A stretch of 32,051 bases of DNA from an uncultured Pseudomonadota bacterium (lineage in GTDB: Bacteria; Myxococcota_A; UBA796; JAFGLY01): positions 1 through 32,051 of the forward strand of contig CALDOK010000176.1 of the NCBI GenBank assembly GCA_937912125.1, written 5' to 3'. How positions within the stretch are numbered: the stretch's first letter is position 1; the number at the start of each line of letters is the position of its first letter. The position numbers and the translations under genes are program-made. The notes under the pieces were generated by a model. That model worked only from the letters and a program-made list of their open reading frames with translations, searched no databases and was not told where the DNA came from. Positions 1-8,644 of the stretch are shown here, one piece after another.

Positions 1-591
1 GACGCCGATGCCGATGCGGACGCCGACACCGACGTGGCCACCGTGGAGGACGTCCAGCGAGGCATCTACGGTGATGGCGAGGCCGTCATCCTCGACGATG
101 TAATCGTCACCACCCAGACCTCCTACGGCAGCGGCGGCTTCTTCGTGCAGGACTACGGCGGCGGTCCCTACAGCGGCGTCTACGTCTACTGCGGGACCGA
201 CATGGTGGACGTCCGCCGGGGCGACACGCTGTCCATTACCGGCGTGATCAGCGAGTACTACGATCTCACCGAGATCTATGTGGCCTCTGCGGCCGATGTG
301 GTGGCCACCGGCACCGGCATGGTGATGACGACCACCCTCAGCAGTCCTCCGAGCGACTGGGAGCCCTACGAAGGCGTGCTGTTGAAGCTCGGGGGCGTGG
401 AGATCAGCTCGGTGCCCGACAGCTACGGCGAGTCCATGACGAACTTCGGGATCTCCGTGGACGACATGTTCTTCACCTACCAGGACTACTACGGCTTGGG
501 TGACACCTTCACTACGGTCACGGGCCCGCTGACCTACACCTACAACGCCTACAAGATCGAGCCCCGCGACACCGCTGACTTCGTCCGATAG
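1..591 (+). CDS. Secreted OB-fold domain protein, C-terminal part (5' end outside window)
   Basis: The frame is open from base 1, so the gene begins upstream; a GTG at 34 is an internal codon rather than a convincing start. The first codons give an Asp-Ala/Asp-Thr linker (DADADADADTD) of the type that tethers exported domains in lipoproteins of Myxococcota-like bacteria. The rest, about 185 residues, is beta-rich with many Tyr/Gly/Asp: VEDVQRG, GGFFVQD, a Cys in VYVYCG, then RRGDTLSITGVISEYYDLTEI. The pattern of a 'product on display' strand followed by 'GD.v.v.G.v.e' resembles the OB-fold domains attached to extracellular ExeM/YhcR-type nucleases, but no nuclease motif is present in this part. 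The family assignment is inference. The stop codon is 9 bases before rsgA. Confidence 0.6.
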   Translation, partial: DADADADADTDVATVEDVQRGIYGDGEAVILDDVIVTTQTSYGSGGFFVQDYGGGPYSGVYVYCGTDMVDVRRGDTLSITGVISEYYDLTEIYVASAADVVATGTGMVMTTTLSSPPSDWEPYEGVLLKLGGVEISSVPDSYGESMTNFGISVDDMFFTYQDYYGLGDTFTTVTGPLTYTYNAYKIEPRDTADFVR

Positions 592-599
592 TCCGCCCT

Positions 600-1634
600 A
601 TGCCTACCCTCGAAGCTCTCGGCTGGACCCCGGCCCGCGCTGCTCAGCTGGCCGCACTCGATCTGCCCGGGCTGACGCCGGCCCGGGTGGCGGGTCTACA
701 CCGCAGCACCGTGGAGCTGGTCTCCCCGGCTGGCGCGTGGACCATCGACAGCAGGGGAGAGTCCTTGGCCGTTGGGGACTGGGTGGCCCTGCAGCTGGAG
801 CCTGTCACCATCGTGCAGCGCCTCGAGCGCGCCACCACCCTGGTGCGGCAGGCCTCCGGGCGGGCCACCACGGCCCAGGTGCTGGCGGCCAACGTGGATG
901 TGGCCCTGCTGGTCACCGCCCTGGGGGGCGATCTGGCCCCCCGCCGGCTCGAGCGCTTCCTGGCCCTCTGCTACGCAGGCGGTGTGCAGCCGGTGGTGGT
1001 CATCAACAAGATCGATCTCGATCCGGCCGAGCTCGGTCGCTCCATCGGTATCGCCGAGGCCTCGGCCCCGGGGGTGCCCGTGATCACCAGCACCACCCGC
1101 TGGGCGGGCGGCAGGGACGAGCTGCTGCCCCACCTGGCTCCCGGCCGCACCGTGGTGATGCTGGGATCGTCGGGGGTGGGCAAGTCCTCGCTGCTCAACG
1201 AGCTGCAGGGCCGCGAGGTCGAGCCTACGCGGGAGGTGCGGGAGCGGGACGGCCTGGGCCAGCACACAACCACCGCTCGACACCTGCACCTGCTGGCCGA
1301 GGATCGGGGCCTGATCATCGACACCCCGGGTATCCGCGAGGTGGCCCTGTGGAGCGACCAGGGCCTGGACGCCACCTTCGCCGAGATCACCGCCCTGAAC
1401 GAGCGCTGCGCCTTCCGCGACTGCCGTCACCTCGACGAGCCGGGCTGTGCGGTGGTGGCTGCGGTCGAGGCGGGCACGCTGGACGCCGCGCGGGTGGAGA
1501 GCTGGCGCACGCTGCAGGCCGAGGTGGTCGCCCGCCAGGCCATGCGCGATCCCCGGGCGCGCAAGCGCGCCGGTCGTCGCATGGCCAAGATGATCAAGGA
1601 AGTGGCCGAGGAGCGCCGGCGGCGAGGGCGGTGA
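600..1634 (+). CDS. rsgA: Ribosome small subunit-dependent GTPase A
   Basis: RsgA is a circularly permuted GTPase that acts in late 30S ribosomal subunit maturation. The permuted motif order is visible: G4 NKIDL at about residue 136, then G1 GSSGVGKSSLLN at about 188-199, a switch region with GQHTTTARH, then G3 DTPGIRE at about 240. The C-terminal zinc finger follows at about 270-284 (CAFRDCRHLDEPGC, the C-H-C pattern of the family). An N-terminal OB-fold (residues about 38-90) contains VGDWVAL. Its 344 residues match the usual length. The ATG at 600 lies 9 bases after the preceding stop. The stop is one base from that of the convergent cyclase gene, so there is no room for a dedicated terminator between them. 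Confidence 0.95.
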   Translation: MPTLEALGWTPARAAQLAALDLPGLTPARVAGLHRSTVELVSPAGAWTIDSRGESLAVGDWVALQLEPVTIVQRLERATTLVRQASGRATTAQVLAANVDVALLVTALGGDLAPRRLERFLALCYAGGVQPVVVINKIDLDPAELGRSIGIAEASAPGVPVITSTTRWAGGRDELLPHLAPGRTVVMLGSSGVGKSSLLNELQGREVEPTREVRERDGLGQHTTTARHLHLLAEDRGLIIDTPGIREVALWSDQGLDATFAEITALNERCAFRDCRHLDEPGCAVVAAVEAGTLDAARVESWRTLQAEVVARQAMRDPRARKRAGRRMAKMIKEVAEERRRRGR

Positions 1635-1635
1635 C

Positions 1636-3492
1636 TCAGCCTGCCTCGGCTACCCCCAGCAACGCATAGACTTCCATGGGCGCTGGCAGCCCCTTCATGG
1701 ACTCTGTGCGCAGCGGGCCGACCTGAGCCACATTCTGGGTGCGCGAGTACAGCTCCCCCGAGATCAGGGTCTGGGTGCCCACCGTCAGCGCCTCGATGCG
1801 GGCGGTGGCGTTGACCACCGTGCCCACCACCCCGTACTTGGCATGCTCGGCGCTGCCGATGTTCCCGGCGACAACCTGGCCGCAGTGCAGGCCGATGCCC
1901 ATGCCCAGGGCGGGCAGGCCCTGGGCTGCGTTGTCGCGGTTGAGCTGCACCAGGGCCTGTTGCATGGCGTAGGCGCAGCGCACGGCGCGCTCGGGGTCGT
2001 CGGGGTGCTCGAAGGGGGCGCCGAAGAGCACCAGGATGGCGTCGCCGATGAACTCGTTGATGGTGCCGCCGTGGTCCTGGATCACGGTGGCCATGCGGCC
2101 CAGGTAGTCGTTGAGCAGCTCGATCATCTCTTCGGGACCCAGCCGCTCGGTCAGCGCCGTGAAGCCCCGCAGGTCGGACATCAGCACGGTGACGTCCTGC
2201 AGACGCCCCCCCAGGGCCAGGGCGTCGGGGTCGGCCAGGCACAGCTCGGCCAGCTCAGGGTTGGCGTAGCGGCCCAGCACGCCCTGGATGAACTCCCGGT
2301 CTTTGAGGGCCTGGACCATGTCGGCCAGGGCCAGGGACAGGGTGCCGATCTCGTCGCTCGAGGCGGCGGTGAAGTCCACGTCCAGATCGCCTCCGCGCAC
2401 CCGACGGGCCTTGCGGGTGAGCTCCACCAGGGGTCGGGCGATCCAGCGACCGGTGACCACCCCCGCCACCAGGGACAGCAGCAGGGAGAGCACCCCCAGG
2501 ACCAAGGCCTGACGCTGTTGCACGCGGATGGGGGCCATGAAGTCGGCCTCGGGAGCCACCATCACCACCAGCCAGGTGGCCTCGCCCGCCAGGAACGGGG
2601 AGACCTGGGCCAGGTGGGGTTCCCCCTGCAGCTCGAAGCGCAGCTGGGCCTGGCCCTGGTCGGTGTAGGCGTCGAGCGCCTGCTGCAGGGGCGGGGCCAA
2701 GGGGGCGTCCGCGCTGGTCAGGCCCGTGGACGCGGCGATGGGCTGGCCCTGGTCGGTGACCACGCCCACCATGGCGTGCTCGGTGACCTCGAGGGCGCCG
2801 AGGAAGGCGGACAGCTCCCCCAGGAAGAAGTCGATGGTGAACACCCCCAGCACGCCGCCTTCATCGTCCAGCAGGGGGGCGGCGCAGGTGATGCCCACGC
2901 CGCCGCTGTAGAGGAAGTCGTAGGGCTCGGTCCAGGTGATCTTGCCAGCCCTCGCGGCCTGCTGCCACCAGGCGCGCTGGGTGGGGCGGTAGTCGTAGTC
3001 CTCCGAGCTGCGCACGGGCGCCCACGCGCCGTCGGCGTCGAGGGTGTGCTCGCGCATGGCGATCTTGCCGTCCACCGGCCAGCTGTGGTTGAGCAGCAGG
3101 TTGTCTTGGGGGTTGCGCCAGGCGCCGATGAAGTGGTCGTCGGCCGAGCCGTAGCTGGCCCAGGCCAGCTGGGGGTGGGACTGCACCACCGCGGTGAAGT
3201 AGCGGCCCAGCTGCGCGTCGTCGTCGGGGTCCAGCAGGCCCTGCTCCACAAGGCCGGGCCCCACCGCGGCCAGCTGTTCCGCATGGGCCAGGAAGCTGCG
3301 GGTGTGCCCCACGGTGAGCTCGGCCAGCTCCCCCATGGCGTGGGCCACCAGGGCGAAGGTGGAGCGTCGGGCATGGACGATGGACAGCCCGCCGATGGCC
3401 GCGCTGGCCGCCACCAGCAACACCCCCAGCACGCCCACGAGGATCACGGTGAAGGGCGGGCGGCGGCGCAGGTGGGTGCCGGAGGTGGTCAT
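1636..3492 (-). CDS. Membrane class III nucleotide cyclase (Cache-HAMP-cyclase)
   Basis: Predicted 618-residue sensor cyclase. An N-terminal membrane segment (about 14-36) is followed by an extracytoplasmic Cache-like region (about 55-310, with aromatic stretches such as WWQQAARAGKITWTEPYDFLYSGG). A second membrane segment at about 325-347 leads into a HAMP linker and a C-terminal class III catalytic domain. Both metal-binding Asp residues are present (D440 in MSDLRGFT, D484 in FIGDAI), as are the ribose/transition-state Asn and Arg (N561, R565 in VNATAR). The purine-selecting position is E480 (NEFIGD) and the second is G554 (KYGVVG). Glu at the first position is what guanylyl cyclases carry, whereas adenylyl cyclases usually have Lys, so GTP use is possible but unproven. 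The ATG at 3492 was chosen because it directly precedes the charged N-terminus and membrane segment; the frame stays open far upstream only as a shadow of the deacetylase gene, which ends 20 bases before this start, suggesting an operon. Confidence 0.9.
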   Translation of the reverse strand: MTTSGTHLRRRPPFTVILVGVLGVLLVAASAAIGGLSIVHARRSTFALVAHAMGELAELTVGHTRSFLAHAEQLAAVGPGLVEQGLLDPDDDAQLGRYFTAVVQSHPQLAWASYGSADDHFIGAWRNPQDNLLLNHSWPVDGKIAMREHTLDADGAWAPVRSSEDYDYRPTQRAWWQQAARAGKITWTEPYDFLYSGGVGITCAAPLLDDEGGVLGVFTIDFFLGELSAFLGALEVTEHAMVGVVTDQGQPIAASTGLTSADAPLAPPLQQALDAYTDQGQAQLRFELQGEPHLAQVSPFLAGEATWLVVMVAPEADFMAPIRVQQRQALVLGVLSLLLSLVAGVVTGRWIARPLVELTRKARRVRGGDLDVDFTAASSDEIGTLSLALADMVQALKDREFIQGVLGRYANPELAELCLADPDALALGGRLQDVTVLMSDLRGFTALTERLGPEEMIELLNDYLGRMATVIQDHGGTINEFIGDAILVLFGAPFEHPDDPERAVRCAYAMQQALVQLNRDNAAQGLPALGMGIGLHCGQVVAGNIGSAEHAKYGVVGTVVNATARIEALTVGTQTLISGELYSRTQNVAQVGPLRTESMKGLPAPMEVYALLGVAEAG

Positions 3493-3512
3493 GGACAGGG
3501 GAGTATCAAGAT

Positions 3513-4265
3513 CTACGGCGAAGATCGTGGGAGGTCGGGGGTGGCGCTCGCCGCTGCCCGCTCCAGCAGCTGGGCCACGGTCGCGAAGCGCCAGCCCTCG
3601 GCCCCCATGGTCTCCAGCACCATGCGGGTGGCCTCCACGGTCTCGGGACGCTCGCCGCCGCTGTCGTGCAGCACCACGATGGAGCCTGGGCGGGCCTTGC
3701 GCTGGATGTCGGCCGCGATGAGCTCGGGGTCCCCGTGCAGGTAGTCCTGGGGCACGGGAACCACGTCGAAGAGGATGTCGGCCTTGTCCATGCGCCACAG
3801 CACCCAGGGCAGGACCAGCAGCTTCTTGCCGAAGGGGGCGCGGAAGTGGATGGGCTCGGGCACGCCCAGGTCTCGCAGCAGGGCGTCGGTGCGCTCGACC
3901 TCGTCGCGGACCCAGGCGGGGGACTTCAGCACCATGCGCTCGTGGCTCCAGCTGTGGTTGCCGATCTCGTGGCCCTCGCTCAGGATCCGCTGCACGAGCT
4001 CGGGGTGCTCCCATGCGCGCTGGCCTACCACGAAGAAGGTGGCCTGGGCGTGATGCTCGGCCAACAGCTCCAGGATCTGCGGGGTGTAGATCGGGTGCGG
4101 TCCATCGTCGAAGGTCAGGGCCAGCCAGCGCTCCTCGAGGGGCGCTCTCCGGTGCATGGTCCCGATGAGCTGGAAGCGGGAGGTGCGGGCGGTGGTGTGG
4201 GCCAGCACGGCCACGGCGAGCAGGGTGAGGGCGATGGTGGCGGCGGTGCGGAGCTTGGACATCAT
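3513..4265 (-). CDS. Polysaccharide deacetylase (NodB domain), membrane-anchored or exported
   Basis: This is a carbohydrate esterase family 4 type enzyme that would remove acetyl groups from N-acetylated glycans such as peptidoglycan or exopolysaccharide. After an N-terminal hydrophobic signal/anchor (about residues 8-22), the NodB motifs appear in order: TFDDGP (about 49-54, with the base and metal Asp), HSWSH (about 103-107, metal-binding HxxxH), RAPFG (about 141-145) and VLHDSG (about 196-201). The length of 250 residues is typical. ATG-ATG codons at 4265 and 4262 follow AGGA at suitable spacing. An in-frame ATG further up (4346) would overlap the divergent GNAT gene and add a non-signal-like leader, so it was not used. 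The cyclase gene lies 20 bases downstream on the same strand. Confidence 0.9.
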   Translation of the reverse strand: MMSKLRTAATIALTLLAVAVLAHTTARTSRFQLIGTMHRRAPLEERWLALTFDDGPHPIYTPQILELLAEHHAQATFFVVGQRAWEHPELVQRILSEGHEIGNHSWSHERMVLKSPAWVRDEVERTDALLRDLGVPEPIHFRAPFGKKLLVLPWVLWRMDKADILFDVVPVPQDYLHGDPELIAADIQRKARPGSIVVLHDSGGERPETVEATRMVLETMGAEGWRFATVAQLLERAAASATPDLPRSSP

Positions 4266-4337
4266 AGGTCCTGTGGAGAAGGGATGGTCGGAGTTCGCAA
4301 GGGGCGTGCCAGCCGCCGAGAGGGTTAGGGCGGCGCC

Positions 4338-5183
4338 ATGCCCCACGTGATCCCCTGGTCAGAGCTGCCAAACCTCGATGAGGTCGCCCCCCTGTACGGG
4401 CGCACGCCCGCGGCGCTCGCCGACCGTGCGGCCGGCTTCCCCGTCGACGTCAGCGGCCACGCCCTGGTGGGCGAGCGGGGGGTCGAGGCGGCCGCCATCC
4501 GCGTGCTGGACGCCGGCGCCTGTGTGCTCGCTCAGCTGGCCCGGGCTCCCGGTCTGCCGCCCGAGCAGGCCCTGCCCCTGGTCGAGCAGGGGGAGCGCTG
4601 GACCCGCGCCCATGGAGCCGAGCGGCTCCGCGTCTCGCTGTGGGGGACCCCCGATCTGGGCCCCTTGCTGGCGGCGCGGGGCTACGTCCTCACCGAGCGC
4701 TTCCTGCGCCTGTTGCTGCCGGGGCCTGCGATGGCGCCAGGGTCGTTGCCCGCAGGCGTGCGGCCTTCAGCGCTGAGAGACGTGGGCGTCGAGCGCTTCC
4801 TGGCCATGAGCAACGCGGCCTTCGCCACCGTGCCCGGCGCCCTGCCCCTGACGGTTGACGACTGGAACCTGCTGGCCGCCAGCCCGGGCTACCGCCAGGA
4901 TCTGCTCTGCGTGTTGGTGGACGAGCGGGGCCCGCTCGCCTTCGTGCGCAGTGAGCTCGAGGGCTCGACCGGCAGCATCGACGCCCTGGCGGTGGACCCC
5001 CGCGGGCGCAGCCTGGGCCTGGGGCGCTGGCTGCTGCGCTGGAGTGCGCAGGCGCTGCTGGCGGTGAGCTGCGAGGCGGTGGATCTCTGGGTGGCCGAGA
5101 GCAACACCCCGGCGCTGCGGCTGTACGAGTCCGAGGGCTTCCGCCTGGACAAGGTCCGGGAGAGCTGGGAGCGGGCGCTCTGA
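4338..5183 (+). CDS. GNAT-family N-acetyltransferase (two-domain)
   Basis: The C-terminal half (about residues 140-281) is a recognisable GNAT fold that binds acetyl-CoA: SIDALAVDPRGRSLGLGRWLL at about 214-234 contains the R/Q-x-x-G-x-G pyrophosphate-binding loop, followed by LWVAESNTPALRLYESEGF, the usual last-strand signature. The N-terminal half has a weaker GNAT-like pattern (ARGYVLTERFLRLLLPG at about 115-131), as in tandem GNAT proteins such as mycothiol synthase, but no specific match can be claimed. The substrate is unknown. The ATG at 4338 is 72 bases from the divergent deacetylase start. The gene converges on the glycosidase-like gene at 5259, and the 75-base gap holds a GC-rich palindrome but no T-tract. 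Confidence 0.85.
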   Translation: MPHVIPWSELPNLDEVAPLYGRTPAALADRAAGFPVDVSGHALVGERGVEAAAIRVLDAGACVLAQLARAPGLPPEQALPLVEQGERWTRAHGAERLRVSLWGTPDLGPLLAARGYVLTERFLRLLLPGPAMAPGSLPAGVRPSALRDVGVERFLAMSNAAFATVPGALPLTVDDWNLLAASPGYRQDLLCVLVDERGPLAFVRSELEGSTGSIDALAVDPRGRSLGLGRWLLRWSAQALLAVSCEAVDLWVAESNTPALRLYESEGFRLDKVRESWERAL

Positions 5184-5258
5184 GTCGTCCGTGTCCCCCC
5201 GCGGGGCCCGTCGGCGAAGCGGCGACACTGACCCTGGCGCGTCGGTGGTGGGCCTCCC

Positions 5259-7652
5259 CTACCGAGCGGCCTCTATCACCCGCCAGATCCGCTGATCGGA
5301 GCCCTCGACGGTGATGGGCCCGAAGCGCACGCGCTGCTCGCCGCCGGGCATGGTGACGAGCTCCCCCGCGGGCTCGCCGTCCAGGGAGGCCGCCAAGACC
5401 TGGCCGAAGCCCGGGGGCAAGGGCAGGTCCAGCTGCACCAGCACGGGCTCGTCGCGCTGGTTCTGGAAGCGAGCCTCGAGCATCCCCGTGCTGTGGGTCA
5501 GCACCAGCTCGCCCGTGGCACCCGCGGTGGTCAGGCCCGACAGGGCCATGCTGGGTAGGCCGTTGGGCAGGTGGGGAGCGAGCACCAGGTCGGCCGTGCC
5601 GTCGCTGGCCAGGGGACCGGCCAGGTACAGCAGCATGGCGTCGGCGTCGATGGCGCCCTCCCAGGGGCGGTAGCGGGCGGTGAAGTCCCCCAGCAGGCCC
5701 GAGCCGTCGTACATGGGCGCCAGGGCGGAGAAGTCGTCGTAGACCATGTACTCGTCCACCTGGCCGCCGTCGTCGGCGTACCGGTGCAGCGCGTCGAAGG
5801 CCAGGTGGGCCTCGGGGTCGCCCACCGCCACCAGGTTGGCCAAGGTGTAGCCGGGCACCATGCCGGTACACATGCCCTGCTCGATGTCGAAGCTCTCGTA
5901 GGGCTCGGGCAGGATGGACTGGATGGTGCCGTCCCCCTGGCCGGCGTGGGCGCGCAGGCTGGCCAGGTTGTCCAGGGCCGCCTGATCGTCGATGCCGTGG
6001 CTGCCCACCCACAGGGGCTTGAGGTTGACGTCCTCGTAGGGCAGGGGCTCTGGCTGGCCCGACTCACGCCAGATCAGGGGGCTGTAGTGGCCCTCGGGCA
6101 GCAGGTAGTGGGCGTCCAGGGCGTGGTGGGCCAGGGCCTGGAGATCCTCGAAGGAGGCCTGATCCTCGGCCTCTCCCAGCCCTTGGGCGGCCTGGGCCAT
6201 CCAGCCGGCGGCGGCGGCCATCAGGAAGCTCGAGTTGGCCGACCAGGCCAGGTCCTCGTAGGCCACGTCGAGATCGTGGCCCAGGGCCGCGGCCATGGCG
6301 ATGCGGTAGGTCTCGTCGCCCGAGAACGGCTGCAGGCCCTCGTCGTCGATCTGCTGGGCCAGCAGGCCCCGGCGCAGGTAGGACCAGCGGTCGCGGATGC
6401 GGTCCTGATCGCCGGTGAAGGCGGCGTACTGTGCGTAGGCCAGGGGTACGTAGCTGGGGCCCTCGGCCGCGGCGCGCCCGCCGAAGGGCGCCAGGGCGTC
6501 CCAGTCGGGCTCGGCCACCATGTCGTCGGGCTCGAGGCCGCTGGTGCAGTGGTTCGAGTAGTCGCCCTCGACCACCGCGCAGAGGTACAGGTAGTCCAGG
6601 GCGGCGGTGGCCTGCGCGTGCAGGCCTGCGCGCAGCAAGAAGCGCACCGGGCCGATGGTGTCCCGCAGCCACACGCCGGTGTAGCGGGACATGGGACAGA
6701 CGGCCCCCGCGGCGCTCTGCTGCACCCGCACGCCCACCCGCTGGGCATCGTAGAGGTCTTGGATGCGGGGGTCGTCGATGGTGAGCTGCACGCCCTCGGC
6801 GCTGAACTCGGCCCACCAGGCCAGGGTGTCCTCCAGCCACGCCTCGTCGCTCTCCGTGCGCAGCAGGTCGTCCAGGGCCTGGAGATCCGGGGTGCCGCGG
6901 CCGAAGCCCAGCGCCATGGACGCGCTGGACGATCCTCCGGCGCTCACCAGGCCGAGGGGGATGCTGTGGTCCGGGGCGCTCAGCTGGGCGTTCCAGGGCA
7001 GCCAGGCCAGCAGCTGCTCGCGGCCGTCGTCTTCCACCAGCAAGCCGTCCAGCTCCTGGGGGTCGCGGTAGGGATCGAGCAGGATGTCGACCTCGTGACC
7101 TTCGTCGCCGTGGTTTTGCACCAGCAGGATGCGCACGATGGCGGCGGGCACGTCCAGATCGGCCACGCCGGCCGGGTGGGGCGCGAAGTCCACGGTGTAC
7201 AGCGACAGATCGCCTGCGTCGGCCCGGGTGACGTTCACCGCGGTGCCGCGGACCCGCGCCAGCCACTCCTGGTCGGTCTGCACGGGCTGTCCGTCCACCA
7301 CCATGGTGAAGGCCAGGTCGCCGAAGAACCGGTCGCCCTTCTCGTAGACCGGGCCCACCATGCCGTGCAGGGTGTTCAGCGGGTCGGTCAGGCCCATCAG
7401 GCCGAAGGCGCGGCCGTTGCCCACGGCGAAGGCGCCCCGGTGGGCTTGATCAGGGCGGTCCTCCACGGGACCGCTGACGGTGCTGGCGTACAGGGACAGG
7501 TCGCGCAGGGCCGGGTGATCGTCGAAGAAGGGGTGCTCGAGGGCGGGGCGGTGATCCTCGCCGGGCCAGAGCGCGGCGCTCGGAGCCGGCGCGGCGGTGT
7601 CCTGGGGGCCGGGGCAGCCCGGCAGCATGGCCAGGAGCAGCAGCGTGCGCAT
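5259..7652 (-). CDS. Six-hairpin glycosidase-like lipoprotein
   Basis: 797 residues. A very short signal ends in a lipobox (LPGC, Cys13), so the protein is probably lipid-anchored. The middle section is rich in aromatic residues and helices expected of an (alpha/alpha)6 toroid: VWLRDTIGPVRFLLRAG (about 325-341), FSGDETYRIAMAAALG (about 442-457), a WSANSSFLMAAAAGW helix, and DVNLKPLWVG. N- and C-terminal regions are beta-sandwich-like (AVGNGRAFGLMG near 60; the last 130 residues). This architecture fits glucoamylase/GH15- or GH63/GH65-like enzymes, but I cannot assign a family or name the catalytic pair with confidence; acidic residues in RDT and GDE are candidates. Its ATG shares one base with the stop of the upstream flavodoxin-ferredoxin gene (TGATG), implying translational coupling. 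Confidence 0.7.
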   Translation of the reverse strand: MRTLLLLAMLPGCPGPQDTAAPAPSAALWPGEDHRPALEHPFFDDHPALRDLSLYASTVSGPVEDRPDQAHRGAFAVGNGRAFGLMGLTDPLNTLHGMVGPVYEKGDRFFGDLAFTMVVDGQPVQTDQEWLARVRGTAVNVTRADAGDLSLYTVDFAPHPAGVADLDVPAAIVRILLVQNHGDEGHEVDILLDPYRDPQELDGLLVEDDGREQLLAWLPWNAQLSAPDHSIPLGLVSAGGSSSASMALGFGRGTPDLQALDDLLRTESDEAWLEDTLAWWAEFSAEGVQLTIDDPRIQDLYDAQRVGVRVQQSAAGAVCPMSRYTGVWLRDTIGPVRFLLRAGLHAQATAALDYLYLCAVVEGDYSNHCTSGLEPDDMVAEPDWDALAPFGGRAAAEGPSYVPLAYAQYAAFTGDQDRIRDRWSYLRRGLLAQQIDDEGLQPFSGDETYRIAMAAALGHDLDVAYEDLAWSANSSFLMAAAAGWMAQAAQGLGEAEDQASFEDLQALAHHALDAHYLLPEGHYSPLIWRESGQPEPLPYEDVNLKPLWVGSHGIDDQAALDNLASLRAHAGQGDGTIQSILPEPYESFDIEQGMCTGMVPGYTLANLVAVGDPEAHLAFDALHRYADDGGQVDEYMVYDDFSALAPMYDGSGLLGDFTARYRPWEGAIDADAMLLYLAGPLASDGTADLVLAPHLPNGLPSMALSGLTTAGATGELVLTHSTGMLEARFQNQRDEPVLVQLDLPLPPGFGQVLAASLDGEPAGELVTMPGGEQRVRFGPITVEGSDQRIWRVIEAAR

Positions 7653-8557
7653 CAGCCCTCCGCGCTATGGCTGCGGGAGATCGAGCGCAGGCGGGGGGGC
7701 TTCCAGCCGCCCATGCCGCGGTAGCGGGGGTAGGCGGCCTCGTCCATGGTGCCCTCGCCGAGCTGGATCGCGGACACCGGGCAGCCGTGGTAGCAGCGCA
7801 TGCAGTCGCAGCAGCTCTGCCCGAACTCGGGATAGCCGTGGTCGAAGTGGATGTTCCCCATGGGGCAGCTCTCGCCACAGAGCTTGCAGCGGGTGCAGCG
7901 GGCGGTGGCGAACAGGTGTCCGTTCACGTAGTCGCTCACCAGCTTCTCGCTCCAGCGCTGGCTGACACCGAGCAGGTGGTCGGCGATGCTTCGGCCCTCG
8001 ATGTGTCGCTGATCCAGGACCAGATCGTCGGCGATCCGTTGGACGGCCTGGGCCGCCTGGTCGGCGAAGGGCTGCAGCTCGTCGCCGTTGTGGATGGGGA
8101 AGTAGCGCAGGGCGGGGAACTTGATGTTGTTGGGCATCTTGACGTAGGTGGCCAGCACCGAGCGGTAGCCTCTGGGCTCCAGCTCGGCCTCGGGCAGGTG
8201 GCAGCAGTCGCCCCCGGCCATCATGTAGGTGCAGACCACGCCCAGGCGCGTGCCCACGCCCTCTGGCAGCAGGGGGATCAGCCTGCGCATGGGGCGGGGG
8301 ATGGTGGACTCGTAGACCGGGTAGCCCAGCAGCAGGGTGCCCGCGCTGCCCACGAAGCCGGCCAGGCGCTCCTGCAGGGCCTGGTCGCTGGCCTCGCCGG
8401 TGGGCCCCTGGCCGCAGTCGGCCAGCAGCTGGTCGACGGGCTGCAGGGCGACGGTGGCGCCGCGCGCCTCGAGGGCCTGGGCCAGGCGGGAGAAGACCCA
8501 GTGGGTGTTCCCGGTCCCGGAGAAGTAGAGCAGGCGGTAGTGACGGGCGGGGTCCAT
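7652..8557 (-). CDS. EFR1-type ferredoxin: flavodoxin-like domain plus two 4Fe-4S clusters
   Basis: 301 residues. The N-terminus carries the FMN phosphate-binding loop of flavodoxins (YFSGTGNT, about 11-18). The domain continues to about 170, with LLLGYPVYESTIPRP as the second flavin-side loop. The C-terminal part (about 215-262) holds two 4Fe-4S cysteine sets: CTRCKLCGESCP and a second Cys-rich stretch, CCDCMRCYHGCP. This domain order is that of the EFR1 family of single-polypeptide electron carriers; the physiological partner is unknown. The ATG at 8557 lies opposite the PHP-domain gene in an 87-base divergent promoter region. The stop overlaps the next gene's start by one base, linking a redox protein to a glycosidase-like lipoprotein with no obvious functional reason. 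Confidence 0.88.
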   Translation of the reverse strand: MDPARHYRLLYFSGTGNTHWVFSRLAQALEARGATVALQPVDQLLADCGQGPTGEASDQALQERLAGFVGSAGTLLLGYPVYESTIPRPMRRLIPLLPEGVGTRLGVVCTYMMAGGDCCHLPEAELEPRGYRSVLATYVKMPNNIKFPALRYFPIHNGDELQPFADQAAQAVQRIADDLVLDQRHIEGRSIADHLLGVSQRWSEKLVSDYVNGHLFATARCTRCKLCGESCPMGNIHFDHGYPEFGQSCCDCMRCYHGCPVSAIQLGEGTMDEAAYPRYRGMGGWKPPRLRSISRSHSAEG

Positions 8558-8593
8558 GGGCAGTTCTCACCGGGGAGAGGGTGTCGCCTCGAT

Positions 8594-8637
8594 CCCTATC
8601 CCCGCCCGCCGGGGTTGGGCGGCGGGGCGGGATAGGG
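8594..8637. promoter_or_regulatory. Inverted repeat in divergent promoter region
   Basis: CCCTATCCC (8594-8602) and its exact reverse complement GGGATAGGG (8629-8637) are separated by 26 bases of GC-only-like sequence that is itself partly complementary. Read from either gene, GGGATAGGG lies shortly upstream of the start (7 bases before the PHP gene ATG at 8645; 36 bases before the ATG at 8557). It may hold back-to-back -10-like elements or one symmetrical operator. Function is inferred from position only. Confidence 0.4.
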
Positions 8638-8644
8638 GCTCGCC

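Noticed and set aside
1843-3744. Long plus-strand open frame (633 codons) opposite the cyclase gene
   Set aside because: It is the antisense shadow of a high-GC gene: Gly/His/Gln/Val-rich, no domain, no ribosome site, and it runs across the ends of two real genes.
3493-4371. Upstream extension of the cyclase frame
   Set aside because: The frame stays open but the extension is Arg/Pro/Gly-rich shadow of the deacetylase gene; the membrane-segment start at 3492 is far better.
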